Assembly: GCA_910589665.1 (NCBI GenBank)
Contig: CAJUTR010000009.1
Coordinates: 27,500 to 88,210 of the forward strand
Source of the DNA: an uncultured Eubacterium sp.
Lineage (GTDB): Bacteria > Bacillota > Clostridia > Lachnospirales > Lachnospiraceae
Length of the DNA: 60,711 nucleotides
Direction: 5' to 3'
Shown here: piece after piece, positions 14,370 to 22,216 of the stretch
Position numbering within the stretch: position 1 is the stretch's first letter
How the letters are laid out: every line of letters begins with the position of its first letter
Program-made: the position numbers and the translations under genes
The notes under the pieces: model-generated
Databases searched by the model: none
What the model was told of the DNA's origin: nothing
What the model saw: the letters and a program-made list of their open reading frames with translations, nothing else

Positions 14370-14522
14370 ATGGATGTTTCAAAAAGAGATATAGCAATAA
14401 GAAAAATAAAAGAAATGCCGGAGAATCGACTGTTAAAAGTGCTGATTTTCATGGCTGGAATGGAAGCGGAGCATTTAATAAGAAAAGATTCCAATACAAA
14501 AAAGAAAGAAGGAGGTGCGTAA
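14370..14522 (+). CDS. Small early phage protein, 50 residues
   Basis: ATG at 14370 with AAAGGAGTG upstream. It reads MDVSKRDIAIRKIKEMPENRL and is helical and charged. It ends GGA GGT GCG TAA, so its last codons provide the ribosome site for the 14525 gene. This frame is preferred to a longer overlapping one starting at 14348. Confidence 0.65.
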   Translation: MDVSKRDIAIRKIKEMPENRLLKVLIFMAGMEAEHLIRKDSNTKKKEGGA

Positions 14523-14524
14523 CA

Positions 14525-14755
14525 ATGATAAAAAAACTCATGACAGAGCAGACAAAGGAAGAGTTTGCTGCGATGATGATTGATTTTGCTGCAAAGAAGC
14601 ATCTTACTATACAAAATGTAGTAGAAGCAACGGGAGAGGTTGTTACTTACATGACGAAGAATGCAGTTATGCAAGAAGAGGATTTACAGGGAACCCCTGT
14701 AAACCCTCAAACATCAACTAGTGAAAAAAGTACTGGTACTTGCCGCCGCCAATAA
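14525..14755 (+). CDS. Repeated small early protein, copy 2
   Basis: 76 residues, MIKKLMTEQTKEEF..., with GGAGGTG upstream. Nearly identical to the 16162-16392 product, and its first 49 residues to the module at 13508-13657. The core is a helical protein with a likely short HTH-like segment (HLTIQNVVEATGEVVTYM); the tail is Thr/Ser-rich. Function unknown. It is the first gene of the duplicated 475-bp block. Confidence 0.6.
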   Translation: MIKKLMTEQTKEEFAAMMIDFAAKKHLTIQNVVEATGEVVTYMTKNAVMQEEDLQGTPVNPQTSTSEKSTGTCRRQ

Positions 14756-15000
14756 CAAGCAGGATCTGGCACCGGAAAGGAAGGAAACTAACGGCTTGTG
14801 AAAGATTAGATCAGGAGGTGATGCGCATGGAAAAGAAAACAGGGAATACGGATAGCAGGACCAATGATCTTCTAATCAGGGTGGTTGAAAGGTTTCGTTT
14901 CTACAAGGAAAAAACAAAATCGGACAACCCCGTGATAGCATCGGCGGCAGCAAAGATGTGTGAAGTGACAATGTGGGAAATGTGGGCATTGACGCAGGAG
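14525..15000 (+). repeat. 475-bp duplicated early block, copy 1
   Basis: Aligns without gaps to 16162-16637 (offset 1637) with about six mismatches by eye. A shorter third copy of the first 150 bases lies at 13508-13656, and the AAGCAGGATCTGGCACC segment recurs at 15585. Confidence 0.9.
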
Positions 15001-15003
15001 TAA
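14827..15003 (+). CDS. Small early phage protein of the duplicated block, copy 1
   Basis: The ATG at 14827 is chosen over 14821 because AGGAGGTG ends at 14820. 58 residues, MEKKTGNTDSRTNDLL..., helical, ending MWEMWALTQE. Copy 2 is at 16464-16649. Function unknown. Confidence 0.6.
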   Translation: MEKKTGNTDSRTNDLLIRVVERFRFYKEKTKSDNPVIASAAAKMCEVTMWEMWALTQE

Positions 15004-15034
15004 AGAAAATAAACGACTTGGAGGGCGATGGGAT

Positions 15035-15172
15035 ATGGCAGGTAAAAAAGAACAAATGACAATCCGCCTGCCTGCTGAACTAAAGGAAAAAATTCAGGCG
15101 GAGGCGGATGAAAAAGGGATAAGTATAAATGCAGTCGTAATTATTCTTATTCTGAAAGGTTTGGAAGATTGA
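15035..15172 (+). CDS. Arc-like ribbon-helix-helix protein
   Basis: 45 residues. EQMTIRLPAELKEKIQ is the DNA-contacting beta strand and first helix, then EADEKGISINAVV as the second. GGAGGGCGATGGGAT lies upstream. It should bind DNA as a dimer, probably as a small phage repressor. Its 3' end overlaps the convergent gene at 15147 by 26 bases. Confidence 0.7.
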   Translation: MAGKKEQMTIRLPAELKEKIQAEADEKGISINAVVIILILKGLED

Positions 15173-15329
15173 TGGTGCCATGTTCTTCTTCATACTGAAA
15201 AATGTATTTTGTTAAAGCATATTCAATTTCCATATTCATCGAGCGGTGTTCCAGGGACGAAAGAATTTTTACCTTGTTGTGTAGTTCTTCTGGTAGTCGT
15301 AACATAGTTGGAATTTTGTTTGTAGCCAT
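15147..15329 (-). CDS. Ribbon-helix-helix protein, reverse strand
   Basis: The ATG at 15329 has AAAGGAGTG upstream. The 60-residue product reads IPTMLRLPEELHNKVKILSSLEHRSMNMEIEYAL, a ribbon-helix-helix pattern. It is divergent from another such gene at 15461 and convergent with one at 15035, so three small DNA-binding proteins share 600 bases and may form a second regulatory layer. Confidence 0.7.
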   Translation of the reverse strand: MATNKIPTMLRLPEELHNKVKILSSLEHRSMNMEIEYALTKYIFQYEEEHGTINLPNLSE

Positions 15330-15460
15330 AATAACACTCCTTTGAAATCTTTTTGAAGTCATTTTATAACAAAATGATACAAAATAATAGATTCATATTG
15401 ACATCACCATGAAACTGTGCTAAATTGTAACAAAGTGATATCACCAAAGGAGGGAATTTA

Positions 15461-15625
15461 ATGAATATAATGACAGTGAGGGCGCCGGATGATTTGCATC
15501 TAAAGCTTAAAAAGAGTGCAGAAAGGCATGGATTAACAAGAAATGCTTTAATTCTTCAGATTTTATGGGAGTGGGTTAAGAAGCAGGATCTGGCACCGGA
15601 AAGGAAGGAAACTAACGGCTTGTGA
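15461..15625 (+). CDS. Arc-like ribbon-helix-helix protein with repeated 3' end
   Basis: 54 residues, MNIMTVRAPDDLHLKLKK, with AAGGAGGG upstream. Its last 15 codons (from KKQDLAPERKE) are in a DNA segment also found, noncoding, after the stops at 14755 and 16392. That suggests those two places carry the remains of a similar gene and that the early block was built by recombination through this one. Confidence 0.7.
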   Translation: MNIMTVRAPDDLHLKLKKSAERHGLTRNALILQILWEWVKKQDLAPERKETNGL

Positions 15626-15653
15626 AAGATTAGATCATGGAGGTGAACAGATT

Positions 15654-15821
15654 ATGGAAAATCCGGTAGAAGCAAAAACTTTAGATGAAATGACAGAACG
15701 GTTTAATACAAATAACATCAGTTTCATTTGCAGAGAGGCTTTGAAAATTTATTTTCGGACAGAAAATGAGGAAACAGCAGTAAGAGCATTAGAACTTTTG
15801 GAAAGAGCGGCACAGTATTAG
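15654..15821 (+). CDS. Small early phage protein, 55 residues
   Basis: ATG at 15654 after GGAGGTGAACAG. MENPVEAKTLDEMTERF...; helical and acidic, with a central NNISFICREALKIYF. No family recognised. Confidence 0.55.
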   Translation: MENPVEAKTLDEMTERFNTNNISFICREALKIYFRTENEETAVRALELLERAAQY

Positions 15822-15874
15822 CCGTGCCGCCAACAGGAAAGGGAGTACAAAAAAGAAAGAAGGAGGTGCGTAAC

Positions 15875-16114
15875 ATGAACGAAAACCCAATTTTAGAGCA
15901 GTTGAAGCGTGAAGCCCTTTATGCACAGCGTTCCTTCTCCACGGAGCTGCTGTATCAGACCTATGGAAAGGCACAGATGGCAAGACAGCTTGAAGCTTTG
16001 ACGCAATCAGAGTTCATGGAGATTAACCACATGACGGTACATTTCATGAACACAGACAGAGAGTATATCAGGAATTGCAACAGAAATTTTAGAGAGGGAA
16101 AAGCCTTAACTTAA
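15875..16114 (+). CDS. Small early phage protein, 79 residues
   Basis: The ATG at 15875 has AAGGAGGTGCGTAAC upstream, a leader also present before 14525. The product is helical and charged (LEQLKREALYAQRSF, FMEINHMTVHFM). Function unknown. Confidence 0.65.
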   Translation: MNENPILEQLKREALYAQRSFSTELLYQTYGKAQMARQLEALTQSEFMEINHMTVHFMNTDREYIRNCNRNFREGKALT

Positions 16115-16161
16115 CGGAGGGAAGGCTTAAGTAAATGACATTGGATCAGGAGGTGACATAT

Positions 16162-16392
16162 ATGATAGAAAAACTCATGACAGAGCAGACAAAGGAAGAG
16201 TTTGTTGCGATAATGATTGATTTTGCGGCAAAGAACCATCTTACTATACAAAATGTAGTAGAAGCAACGGGAGAGGTTGTTACTTACATGACGAAGAATG
16301 CAGTTATGCAAGAAGAGGATTTACAGGGAACCCCTGTAAACCCTCAAACATCAACTAGTGAAAAAAGTACTGGTACTTGCCGCCGCCAATAA
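16162..16392 (+). CDS. Repeated small early protein, copy 3
   Basis: 76 residues starting MIEKLMTEQTKEEF, with AGGAGGTG upstream. It differs from the 14525 product at only a few residues (for example Val for Ala and Asn for Lys). Same unknown family. Confidence 0.6.
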   Translation: MIEKLMTEQTKEEFVAIMIDFAAKNHLTIQNVVEATGEVVTYMTKNAVMQEEDLQGTPVNPQTSTSEKSTGTCRRQ

Positions 16393-16637
16393 CAAGCAGG
16401 ATCTGGCACCGGAAAGGAAGGAAACTAACGGCTTGTGAAAGATTAGATCAGGAGGTGATGCGCATGGAAAAGAAAACAGGGAATACGGATAGCAGGACCA
16501 ATGATCTTCTAATCAGGGTGGTTGAAAGGTTTCGTTTCTACAAGGAAAAAACAAAATCGGACAACCCCGTGATAGCATCGGCGGCAGCAAAGATGTGTGA
16601 AGTGACAATGTGGGAAATGTGGACATTGACGCAGGTT
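16162..16637 (+). repeat. 475-bp duplicated early block, copy 2
   Basis: Second copy of the block at 14525-15000. It diverges abruptly after GACGCAGG, where copy 1 stops and copy 2 reads on into VFHF. Confidence 0.9.
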
Positions 16638-16649
16638 TTCCACTTTTAA
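16464..16649 (+). CDS. Small early phage protein of the duplicated block, copy 2
   Basis: 61 residues, same as the 14827-15003 product except a Thr for Ala near the end and a C-terminal TQVFHF made by the junction sequence. AGGAGGTG upstream. Confidence 0.55.
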   Translation: MEKKTGNTDSRTNDLLIRVVERFRFYKEKTKSDNPVIASAAAKMCEVTMWEMWTLTQVFHF

Positions 16650-16747
16650 AGGGGGAATACGTAAGTCAATCCAATCCAATAAACAAAATCACCAATAGAA
16701 CCAAAAAAACATATAGTAAGGAAAAGGGTCAGAAAGGGGCGAAGGCT

Positions 16748-16903
16748 GTGACGATAGAAAATTACATACGGATTGACGGAAAGTATGTGCGCCAGGAAGA
16801 GATCCCGGAAGAAAAAATGAAAGAGATAAGCAGAACCCTCATGCTTCGGCTCGCAGAAGGATTCGGGTACGTACCGGTAACGGAAGAGGAAGGAGAAGCA
16901 TAA
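16748..16903 (+). CDS. Small phage protein (YIRIDGKYV type)
   Basis: A GTG start at 16748 with AAAGGGGCG upstream gives 51 residues: MTIENYIRIDGKYVRQEEIPE, ending in a Glu-rich tail. This short form is familiar from clostridial prophages just before hydrolase or replication genes. A longer reading from 16610 lacks a ribosome site. Its TAA abuts the next start. Confidence 0.6.
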   Translation: MTIENYIRIDGKYVRQEEIPEEKMKEISRTLMLRLAEGFGYVPVTEEEGEA

Positions 16904-17550
16904 TGGTAAAAAAGAAAAAAGCGGTCCTTTTGAAGTGTGCCGGAACGCTGATCCTGGCCGCCGTCTTTTCACTGTGGCCGGCCGTTGACCGGATGGATCA
17001 CGCATCCGTCCCAAAAGCCGTCGAGCTGGGAGAGCAGGGGGAAGCCGGACCGACTCCCGGTGACAGCGCTGGAAAGATCTCTTCCGGGATAAAGCCGGCG
17101 GAATCTGTACGCTACCGGTACATAGACGGCTGCCCCCTCTCCCAAAAAACGCAGCGTAAAATATTCGAGATTTGCGCCGGCGCAACCGTGTCGTTTGAGT
17201 TTGTGATGGCGCTCATTGAAAAGGAGAGCGGATTTGATCCGAAATGCGTCTCCGACGAAGGCCAGTCCGTAGGACTCATGCAGATCCAGGAGAAATGGCA
17301 CAGGGAAGTCATGGACAAGCTGGAGTGCCGGGATCTGTACGATCCGCTGCAGAATGTACGCGTCGGGGTGGAACTTTTAAAACGGCATTTTGAGACATAC
17401 CAGGATGCGGCCGCCGCGTTGATGGCATATAACGGCGGACAGGCTTATGCGGACCGCATGATAGCAAAAGGGGAGATCTCTGCCTATGCGGCCAGCGTAC
17501 TCGAGAAGGCCGTGGAATATGAAAGGAGGAACGGACTGTGGGAAAGATAG
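16903..17550 (+). CDS. Lytic transglycosylase (SLT family), secreted
   Basis: 215 residues: a signal anchor (KKKKAVLLKCAGTLILAAVF), a low-complexity linker to about residue 70, then an SLT lysozyme-like domain with catalytic Glu in MALIEKESGFDP, SVGLMQIQ, and MAYNGGQAYADRM. It cleaves peptidoglycan between MurNAc and GlcNAc. It sits in the early region, away from the lysis genes, so a role in DNA transfer through the cell wall, or a moron, is possible. Confidence 0.85.
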   Translation: MVKKKKAVLLKCAGTLILAAVFSLWPAVDRMDHASVPKAVELGEQGEAGPTPGDSAGKISSGIKPAESVRYRYIDGCPLSQKTQRKIFEICAGATVSFEFVMALIEKESGFDPKCVSDEGQSVGLMQIQEKWHREVMDKLECRDLYDPLQNVRVGVELLKRHFETYQDAAAALMAYNGGQAYADRMIAKGEISAYAASVLEKAVEYERRNGLWER

Positions 17551-17939
17551 CGGAAAGGAATAAGCAGATCCTCATGAAATACGATGAGGGTGCATCAGCC
17601 GGGAGCCTGGCTTCGGAGCATGGATTATCGGAGAAAACGGTCAAGGATATTATCAACAGAACAAGACGGAGGCAGCTGGGCCCTGGGCAGGACAAGCTCA
17701 TGGATGATATAAACGAAAAAGAAAAGGAACTCGACCGGATCAGAAAGATACGGGTCGGAGATATAGTAAAGGTCAGACATGATACGATTGACGCAATGGG
17801 ATACAAACAAAAAAAGCCAATAACCGGGACAGTCATCCACAAGAATCAAGCAATGATAACCGTGCGAGGTGCTCATTACGCGGAATCTTTTAGTTTTTTT
17901 GATCTGGCATCGGATCTGGTGGAGCATATACCGTCGTAA
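17538..17939 (+). CDS. HTH protein with C-terminal basic domain
   Basis: GTG start at 17538, overlapping the previous gene by 13 bases, with AAAGGAGG upstream. 133 residues. Residues 5-35 (LMKYDEGASAGSLASEHGLSEKTVKDI) form a helix-turn-helix like those of recombinases and Mor-type regulators; a charged helix (DINEKEKELDRIRK) and a small beta domain (IVKVRHDTIDAMG) follow. Probably a phage transcription regulator. Confidence 0.6.
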   Translation: MGKIAERNKQILMKYDEGASAGSLASEHGLSEKTVKDIINRTRRRQLGPGQDKLMDDINEKEKELDRIRKIRVGDIVKVRHDTIDAMGYKQKKPITGTVIHKNQAMITVRGAHYAESFSFFDLASDLVEHIPS

Positions 17940-17957
17940 AAGGAGGCAGACGTTGAG

Positions 17958-18194
17958 ATGAAGAAAAACGACATTATGAAGATCATGAAAGACGGAATCA
18001 TCCTGAACGGACAGGAGGGAATTACCGCCCATGTGCTGTTTCACGGGAACACCGGGTGCCTGTGTGTCATTGTCGGAGAGGCTGGTCGGGAAGTCTACGA
18101 AAACAAAGCATTTATCACAAACGGGAAAGGAATCAGGGCAATAAGGAAAGACATGAGGACTATGATCAGACAAGCAAGGAGGGAACGCCGGTGA
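17958..18194 (+). CDS. Hypothetical phage protein, 78 residues
   Basis: AAAGGAGG upstream. A small beta-rich core (GIILNGQEGITAHVLFHG; CLCVIVGEAGREVYEN) and a basic Arg-rich tail. No family recognised. Its TGA overlaps the next start (GTGA). Confidence 0.6.
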   Translation: MKKNDIMKIMKDGIILNGQEGITAHVLFHGNTGCLCVIVGEAGREVYENKAFITNGKGIRAIRKDMRTMIRQARRERR

Positions 18195-18379
18195 CGGGGA
18201 CATATAGTGACGGGGTAACACGGATCACGGATCCGTTTTATACATGCGTGTGCCCGTCAGGGCATAAGCAGTGGGAGATCACATACAGAAAAACATGCTC
18301 AACATGCGGGCAGAAGCTGGTCCTGTGTATGCCTTCCAACCGTTACACCGCTGCGCAAAAAAAAGAGACAGTCAGCTGA
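18191..18379 (+). CDS. Small zinc-ribbon protein
   Basis: GTG start at 18191 with AAGGAGGG upstream. 62 residues with CVCPSGHK and CSTCGQKLVLC, a four-Cys/His zinc ribbon. Such proteins are common in phage early operons; no partner is evident. Confidence 0.55.
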   Translation: MTGTYSDGVTRITDPFYTCVCPSGHKQWEITYRKTCSTCGQKLVLCMPSNRYTAAQKKETVS

Positions 18380-18573
18380 CACTGACTGCCGAAGCCATAT
18401 GCTATATGTATAAAATAAACCTGTAACCAGTATAGCATACCGAAGGCAGGAAAGCAAGCAAAATTGACGGAAATTGTAAAAAAATAAATCCGGAAAGCCG
18501 GAGGGAAACCAAGGGGAACGGACCCCTTGCCGGCTTGATAAGGATATTATTTTTAGGACAAGGAGCTATAGGT

Positions 18574-19473
18574 ATGCCATACATACAGACCAAAACGAGA
18601 GCGGGAAAAACCCTGATCATAGAAAAGTATTATTCCGGGAGATATAGAAAAAAGAACACCCTTCGGCAGAAGAACTTCCGGAAGACAACCGAGGCGCAGG
18701 AAGCATGTAACGAACGGAAAGCAAGGAGGAATCTGACGGCACTCATCAACGCGAACTTCGGCAGTGATGACTACCATCTGGTACTGGATTACAGGCCGGA
18801 GGAACGCCCCGCCACCGTAGAAGAGGCAAAGGACAACATCCGTCCCTTCATCCGGTCGCTTCGGCGCATGTATAAAAAGGCAGGACTCCAGCTCAAATAT
18901 GTGGAGTCGTGTGAATTTGGCAAGAAAGGCGCGCTCCACCACCACCTGGTCATCAACGGGGGAGTGCCGACCGCGGAGATCGCCAGGAAGTGGAAATACG
19001 GATGGAGCCACTTTAACCAGTTGGACGATACCGGCGAGTACTCAAGGCTTGCCTCGTACATCATCAAAAACCGGAAACAGTGGAAACGGTGCGGCGGTAC
19101 CGGCAGGCAGTACAGCCATTCCAGAGATATGAAAATGCCGGAACGGAAGACGGAGGTCATCAAAACCCGGGATGGCTACTATGAAAAACCGAGGGAGCGG
19201 AAAAGGCAGCCAAAAGCAGCGCAAACGGCGAGAGTTCGCCAGGGGACAGCGATCAGGAAGTACTCCCCGAAAAAGTTGACGGGATATGCCAGTACTGCAA
19301 TGGGAACAAAGAGATCGAGAGCAGCGACCGCACGTTTAAGATCCGCATTACGACGGCAGGGACAGCAAGGATTGAGGAAACGATGGAAGGGGCATTTGGA
19401 ATCGTGGAGTTCGATCATTGTCCCAAATGCGGAAAGACACTCGGACAGGGGGAAGCGGATTAGTGATGAATAA
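18574..19473 (+). CDS. HUH replication-initiator-like protein (G2P/Rep type)
   Basis: The ATG at 18574 (MPYIQTKTRAGKTL) has AAGGAGC upstream. The core at residues 65-170 has the rolling-circle Rep signature: HLVLDYRPEE, a metal-binding LHHHLVING (His122-124), and Tyr162 in LASYIIKNR as candidate nucleophile. This is the family of Rep-like proteins annotated in clostridial prophages. After about residue 205 the reading turns into Arg/Ser/Gln-rich sequence typical of a wrong frame, while the -1 frame encodes a zinc ribbon, so the real C-terminus probably lies in that frame. Confidence 0.75.
   Translation: MPYIQTKTRAGKTLIIEKYYSGRYRKKNTLRQKNFRKTTEAQEACNERKARRNLTALINANFGSDDYHLVLDYRPEERPATVEEAKDNIRPFIRSLRRMYKKAGLQLKYVESCEFGKKGALHHHLVINGGVPTAEIARKWKYGWSHFNQLDDTGEYSRLASYIIKNRKQWKRCGGTGRQYSHSRDMKMPERKTEVIKTRDGYYEKPRERKRQPKAAQTARVRQGTAIRKYSPKKLTGYASTAMGTKRSRAATARLRSALRRQGQQGLRKRWKGHLESWSSIIVPNAERHSDRGKRISDE
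19185..19463 (+). pseudogene. Zinc-ribbon coding frame reached from Rep by a -1 shift
   Basis: The frame one base back from the Rep gene is open from the TGA near 19182 to a TAG at 19461-19463 and encodes GICQYCNGNKE, FKIRITTAG and FDHCPKCGKTLG, a clear four-Cys zinc ribbon. It has no ATG, GTG or ribosome site. Either it is the C-terminus of Rep after a frameshift near 19185-19210 (A-rich runs GAAAAAC and GGAAAAGG), or a separate gene that lost its start. The next gene begins three bases after its stop. Confidence 0.55.
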
Positions 19474-19960
19474 AGAAGATGAAATAAACCAGCTTGTTTC
19501 TTTTCTTCACGAAATCGAGCAGGACAGGGAATTATCCAGGGAAGAAAAGCAGACGGTAATGATTGAAGGAGCCATCAATTCAAAAGAGATGTGCGACCAT
19601 GTAGTAACCTGCTCCCGCGGGGACATTGTATTGATCATTGGTATGCTGCATGATTATGTAAAAATGCTGGACGAAATGAGGAACACGATCCAGTGGGAAG
19701 CCTATTACCGAGGGAAATTTGTAAATCTGGCGGACCGGCTGTCCAAACAGATTCATTATGATTATGATGCAGCCGTGAAAAAATGCCAGAAGAATCAGGA
19801 GCGAGAAGTAAAAGAAAGCGACATCGGTAGTGACGGCGTAAGTCTGACAGCGGGATGGAAGGGACGGAAAAAGAAGGACGAGAAAGGCAGGATTACGGAA
19901 ACCGGACAGACGGGCGAACGAGACAAGGAGGAACAAGAACATGTTGACGAAGGAAATTAA
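19466..19960 (+). CDS. Hypothetical phage protein, 164 residues
   Basis: The ATG at 19466 (MNKEDEINQLVSFLHEIEQD) follows the zinc-ribbon stop by three bases, so translation is probably coupled. Mostly helical with a Lys/Glu-rich tail; a middle helix (VLIIGMLHDYVKMLDEM). A longer reading from 19418 is out of context. Family unknown. Confidence 0.65.
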   Translation: MNKEDEINQLVSFLHEIEQDRELSREEKQTVMIEGAINSKEMCDHVVTCSRGDIVLIIGMLHDYVKMLDEMRNTIQWEAYYRGKFVNLADRLSKQIHYDYDAAVKKCQKNQEREVKESDIGSDGVSLTAGWKGRKKKDEKGRITETGQTGERDKEEQEHVDEGN

Positions 19961-20375
19961 AAAGAAGGAAAGAGATCACCCGGAAAAGGTAATAACCGGA
20001 TACGGCACATGTAAATTTTGCGGCCAGCAGGCAGCGTGCAAAATACTGGAGGACTGGACAAAGGCAGAAAAAAATGAAGCGGCTACGGAAAGCTGCGAGT
20101 GCCCGGAAGCCAAATGGTACACGGCGAAGAAAGAACAGAAAGAAAGGGCGAGAAACCGTATTATTATGCTCTTCGGGGAAAGCAACGGCGTTGTATCATG
20201 CGGACAAACAGTGATGGAACTGCTTAATAATATCGCTGACGAAATCTGTGAAGAAAGAATAAAAGCGGCTACGATCAATATAGGAGACGGGGTAAAGGAA
20301 AAACTCAACATAACAAGCCAGGCAAGCATTAAAGTGGAGCGCACAAAGACAGATAAAAGCGCTTACGAGGCATAG
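19941..20375 (+). CDS. Hypothetical Cys-rich phage protein, 144 residues
   Basis: AAGGAGGAAC precedes the ATG, which overlaps the previous gene by 20 bases. The N-terminal half has CKFCGQQAAC and CECPEAKW, a likely zinc site; the C-terminal half is helical with VMELLNNIADEICEERI. This arrangement is seen in phage early genes of unknown role. Confidence 0.65.
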   Translation: MLTKEIKKKERDHPEKVITGYGTCKFCGQQAACKILEDWTKAEKNEAATESCECPEAKWYTAKKEQKERARNRIIMLFGESNGVVSCGQTVMELLNNIADEICEERIKAATINIGDGVKEKLNITSQASIKVERTKTDKSAYEA

Positions 20376-20386
20376 AAAGGAAAAAC

Positions 20387-21202
20387 ATGAAAGCAATCGC
20401 AAAATATCCAGGCAGCAAGTGGTCGTTGGCAAAGTGGATCATCAGCTATTTTCCCGAACATCACAGCTATCTGGAGCCATTTTTCGGAAGCGGGGCAGTC
20501 CTGTTTAACAAACCACGATCTAATATTGAAACAGTTAATGATTTGGATGGAAACGTAGTAAATCTATTTGAGTGTATTAAAAAAAATCCGCAGAAACTGG
20601 CCCGAATGATTTATTTTACTCCATACGCCAGGGAAGTATACGAAAAGGCTTATGAAATGGTGCCGGATGAAGATGATAAGTTTGAGAAGGCCCTTAATTT
20701 TTACATAAAGCTAAACATGGGACACGGATTTCGGACTAACGGGGAACGCGTAGGCTGGAAAAACGATGTGCAGGGAAGGGAACGGTCTTACGCGTCTCAA
20801 GACTGGGTAAATCTGCCAAACAAGATTATGATGGCAGCAGAGCGGCTTCGGGGTGTCCAGATCGAAAATATGCCAGCTATGGATCTGATTCAGAGATTTA
20901 ATTTTAAAAACGTGTTGATTTATTGTGATCCACCCTATGTGCTAAGTACAAGGCACGGGAAACAGTACCGATACGAAATGGACGAGGAAGGACATATTAT
21001 GCTGCTCTCGTTATTATTAGAGCACAAAGGCCCGGTTATTATTAGTGGCTACGAGACGAGATTATACGACAATATGCTCAATGGATGGAACCGGTATGAA
21101 ACGACGGCATATTCGCAAGTTTCTTCCAAAAAGAAGGAAATCATTTGGATGAATTATGATCCACCCATGAAACAGATGACGCTGGAAGATTTAGCTAGAT
21201 AA
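20387..21202 (+). CDS. DNA adenine methyltransferase (D12 class)
   Basis: 271 residues with the D12 class order: KYPGSKW near the N-terminus, the AdoMet-binding EPFFGSGAVLFN at about 31-42, NDLDGNVVNL, and catalytic DPPY around residue 182. It methylates N6 of adenine, most often in GATC. No restriction enzyme gene is next to it, so it is probably an orphan phage methylase that protects or marks phage DNA. Confidence 0.9.
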   Translation: MKAIAKYPGSKWSLAKWIISYFPEHHSYLEPFFGSGAVLFNKPRSNIETVNDLDGNVVNLFECIKKNPQKLARMIYFTPYAREVYEKAYEMVPDEDDKFEKALNFYIKLNMGHGFRTNGERVGWKNDVQGRERSYASQDWVNLPNKIMMAAERLRGVQIENMPAMDLIQRFNFKNVLIYCDPPYVLSTRHGKQYRYEMDEEGHIMLLSLLLEHKGPVIISGYETRLYDNMLNGWNRYETTAYSQVSSKKKEIIWMNYDPPMKQMTLEDLAR

Positions 21203-21230
21203 GGGAGCTAAAATAGAAGGAAATACGGAT

Positions 21231-21341
21231 TTGCATTGCCGTGAAGAATGCAAGGAAAATAACGGCTGCATGGATAATTACAGTCAATTTTATCCTAACG
21301 GCACGGGAATAATAAGGAGGCAGAAGAATGGACGAGAATGA
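21231..21341 (+). CDS. Tiny Cys-rich phage protein
   Basis: A TTG start at 21231 with AGAAGGA upstream gives 36 residues: HCREECKENNGCMDNYSQFY. Short proteins with this CxxxC...C pattern recur in phages of this group. Weak, because of the TTG start and small size. Confidence 0.35.
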   Translation: MHCREECKENNGCMDNYSQFYPNGTGIIRRQKNGRE

Positions 21342-21609
21342 TGCAATTACTTGGCTGGAAACACTTAACGGAATTTATCGTGCATTTCCAAAAGAAGTAA
21401 CAGAAGCATTAGATACAGCAATCAAGGCGCTCAAGGAAATCAAACAATACCGAGAAAATGGATATACCTTTGATCGAGTATCAACAATGGACTGCGACTA
21501 TACGGCATTAATCTCCATCCTGGAAGATTATGGGATAGAGTCATCAGAGCAATTACATGAGGTTTTAGAAAGGCAGCAGCCAAAATTTGACGTGTTCAGC
21601 CAATTGTAG
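21328..21609 (+). CDS. Hypothetical phage protein, 93 residues
   Basis: AAGGAGGCAG upstream. Acidic and helical (AITWLETLNGIYRAF; ALDTAIKALKEIKQYR; SEQLHEVLERQQPKF). Resembles small phage proteins of unknown role. Confidence 0.6.
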   Translation: MDENDAITWLETLNGIYRAFPKEVTEALDTAIKALKEIKQYRENGYTFDRVSTMDCDYTALISILEDYGIESSEQLHEVLERQQPKFDVFSQL

Positions 21610-21710
21610 AAGCACCCAATTATTTAACATCACGGAAGCAACTGCAAACAAGATCTATAGTCCCATGCCGGCATCAGGGGAGCGCCGGCATAGGATGGAA
21701 AGGAAAGCCT

Positions 21711-22124
21711 ATGAATGAATCCGAACCCATGTTAGAGCATGAAGAGGTAAGAAAGATCATAGAAGACACAGTAAATGCAACTGTGATAAAGCTAAAAATG
21801 TCCGGACTAATGAAGGATAACAGAAAAACAGCTTATGAAAAGACAGAAGAACTCCTGAAAAATTATAATACATTCAGGAACATAAAAGGCCATCCATGCA
21901 CAAAGAGGATAGTAAAACGAATTGACCTGGCCCTGAAAGAGATTGACGCAGATATATATTATGATATTATTCCAATGTTTTATTTTGACCAAATGACACG
22001 CGAGTCAATCGCCGAGCACTTCCGGACGAGTGAGCGTACGATCACAAGGAATAAAAGCCGCCTGATAAATCTTTTAAAAGTAAAATTATTTTCGGACGAT
22101 GTAATATTTGAATTATTTTTGTAG
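21711..22124 (+). CDS. ArpU-like phage late transcription regulator
   Basis: 137 residues. The C-terminal part has a sigma-like HTH: IIPMFYFDQMTRESIAEHF, then RTSERTITRNKSRLINLLKV. ArpU/RinA-type proteins switch on packaging and lysis genes and lie just before them, as here. AAGGAAAG upstream. Confidence 0.7.
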   Translation: MNESEPMLEHEEVRKIIEDTVNATVIKLKMSGLMKDNRKTAYEKTEELLKNYNTFRNIKGHPCTKRIVKRIDLALKEIDADIYYDIIPMFYFDQMTRESIAEHFRTSERTITRNKSRLINLLKVKLFSDDVIFELFL

Positions 22125-22158
22125 TTTATTTCTTTTTTTAGAAAGAGTGAAAAAAATC

Positions 22159-22187
22159 TTGACACATACGCATTAAATACGTATAAT
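22159..22187 (+). promoter_or_regulatory. hicAB promoter with inner dyad
   Basis: TTGACA (22159-22164), 17 bases, TATAAT (22182-22187), a near-consensus promoter. ATACG and CGTAT form an inverted repeat over the spacer and -10, a likely HicB operator. Confidence 0.75.
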
Positions 22188-22216
22188 ATAATTAGAAATA
22201 AAAAAGGAGGCGGAAA

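Noticed and set aside
13508..16637. CRISPR array
   Set aside because: The repeats are long, few, unevenly spaced and coding; no cas gene is present.
20387..21609. Restriction-modification system
   Set aside because: Only the methylase is present; neighbouring genes show no nuclease or specificity motifs.
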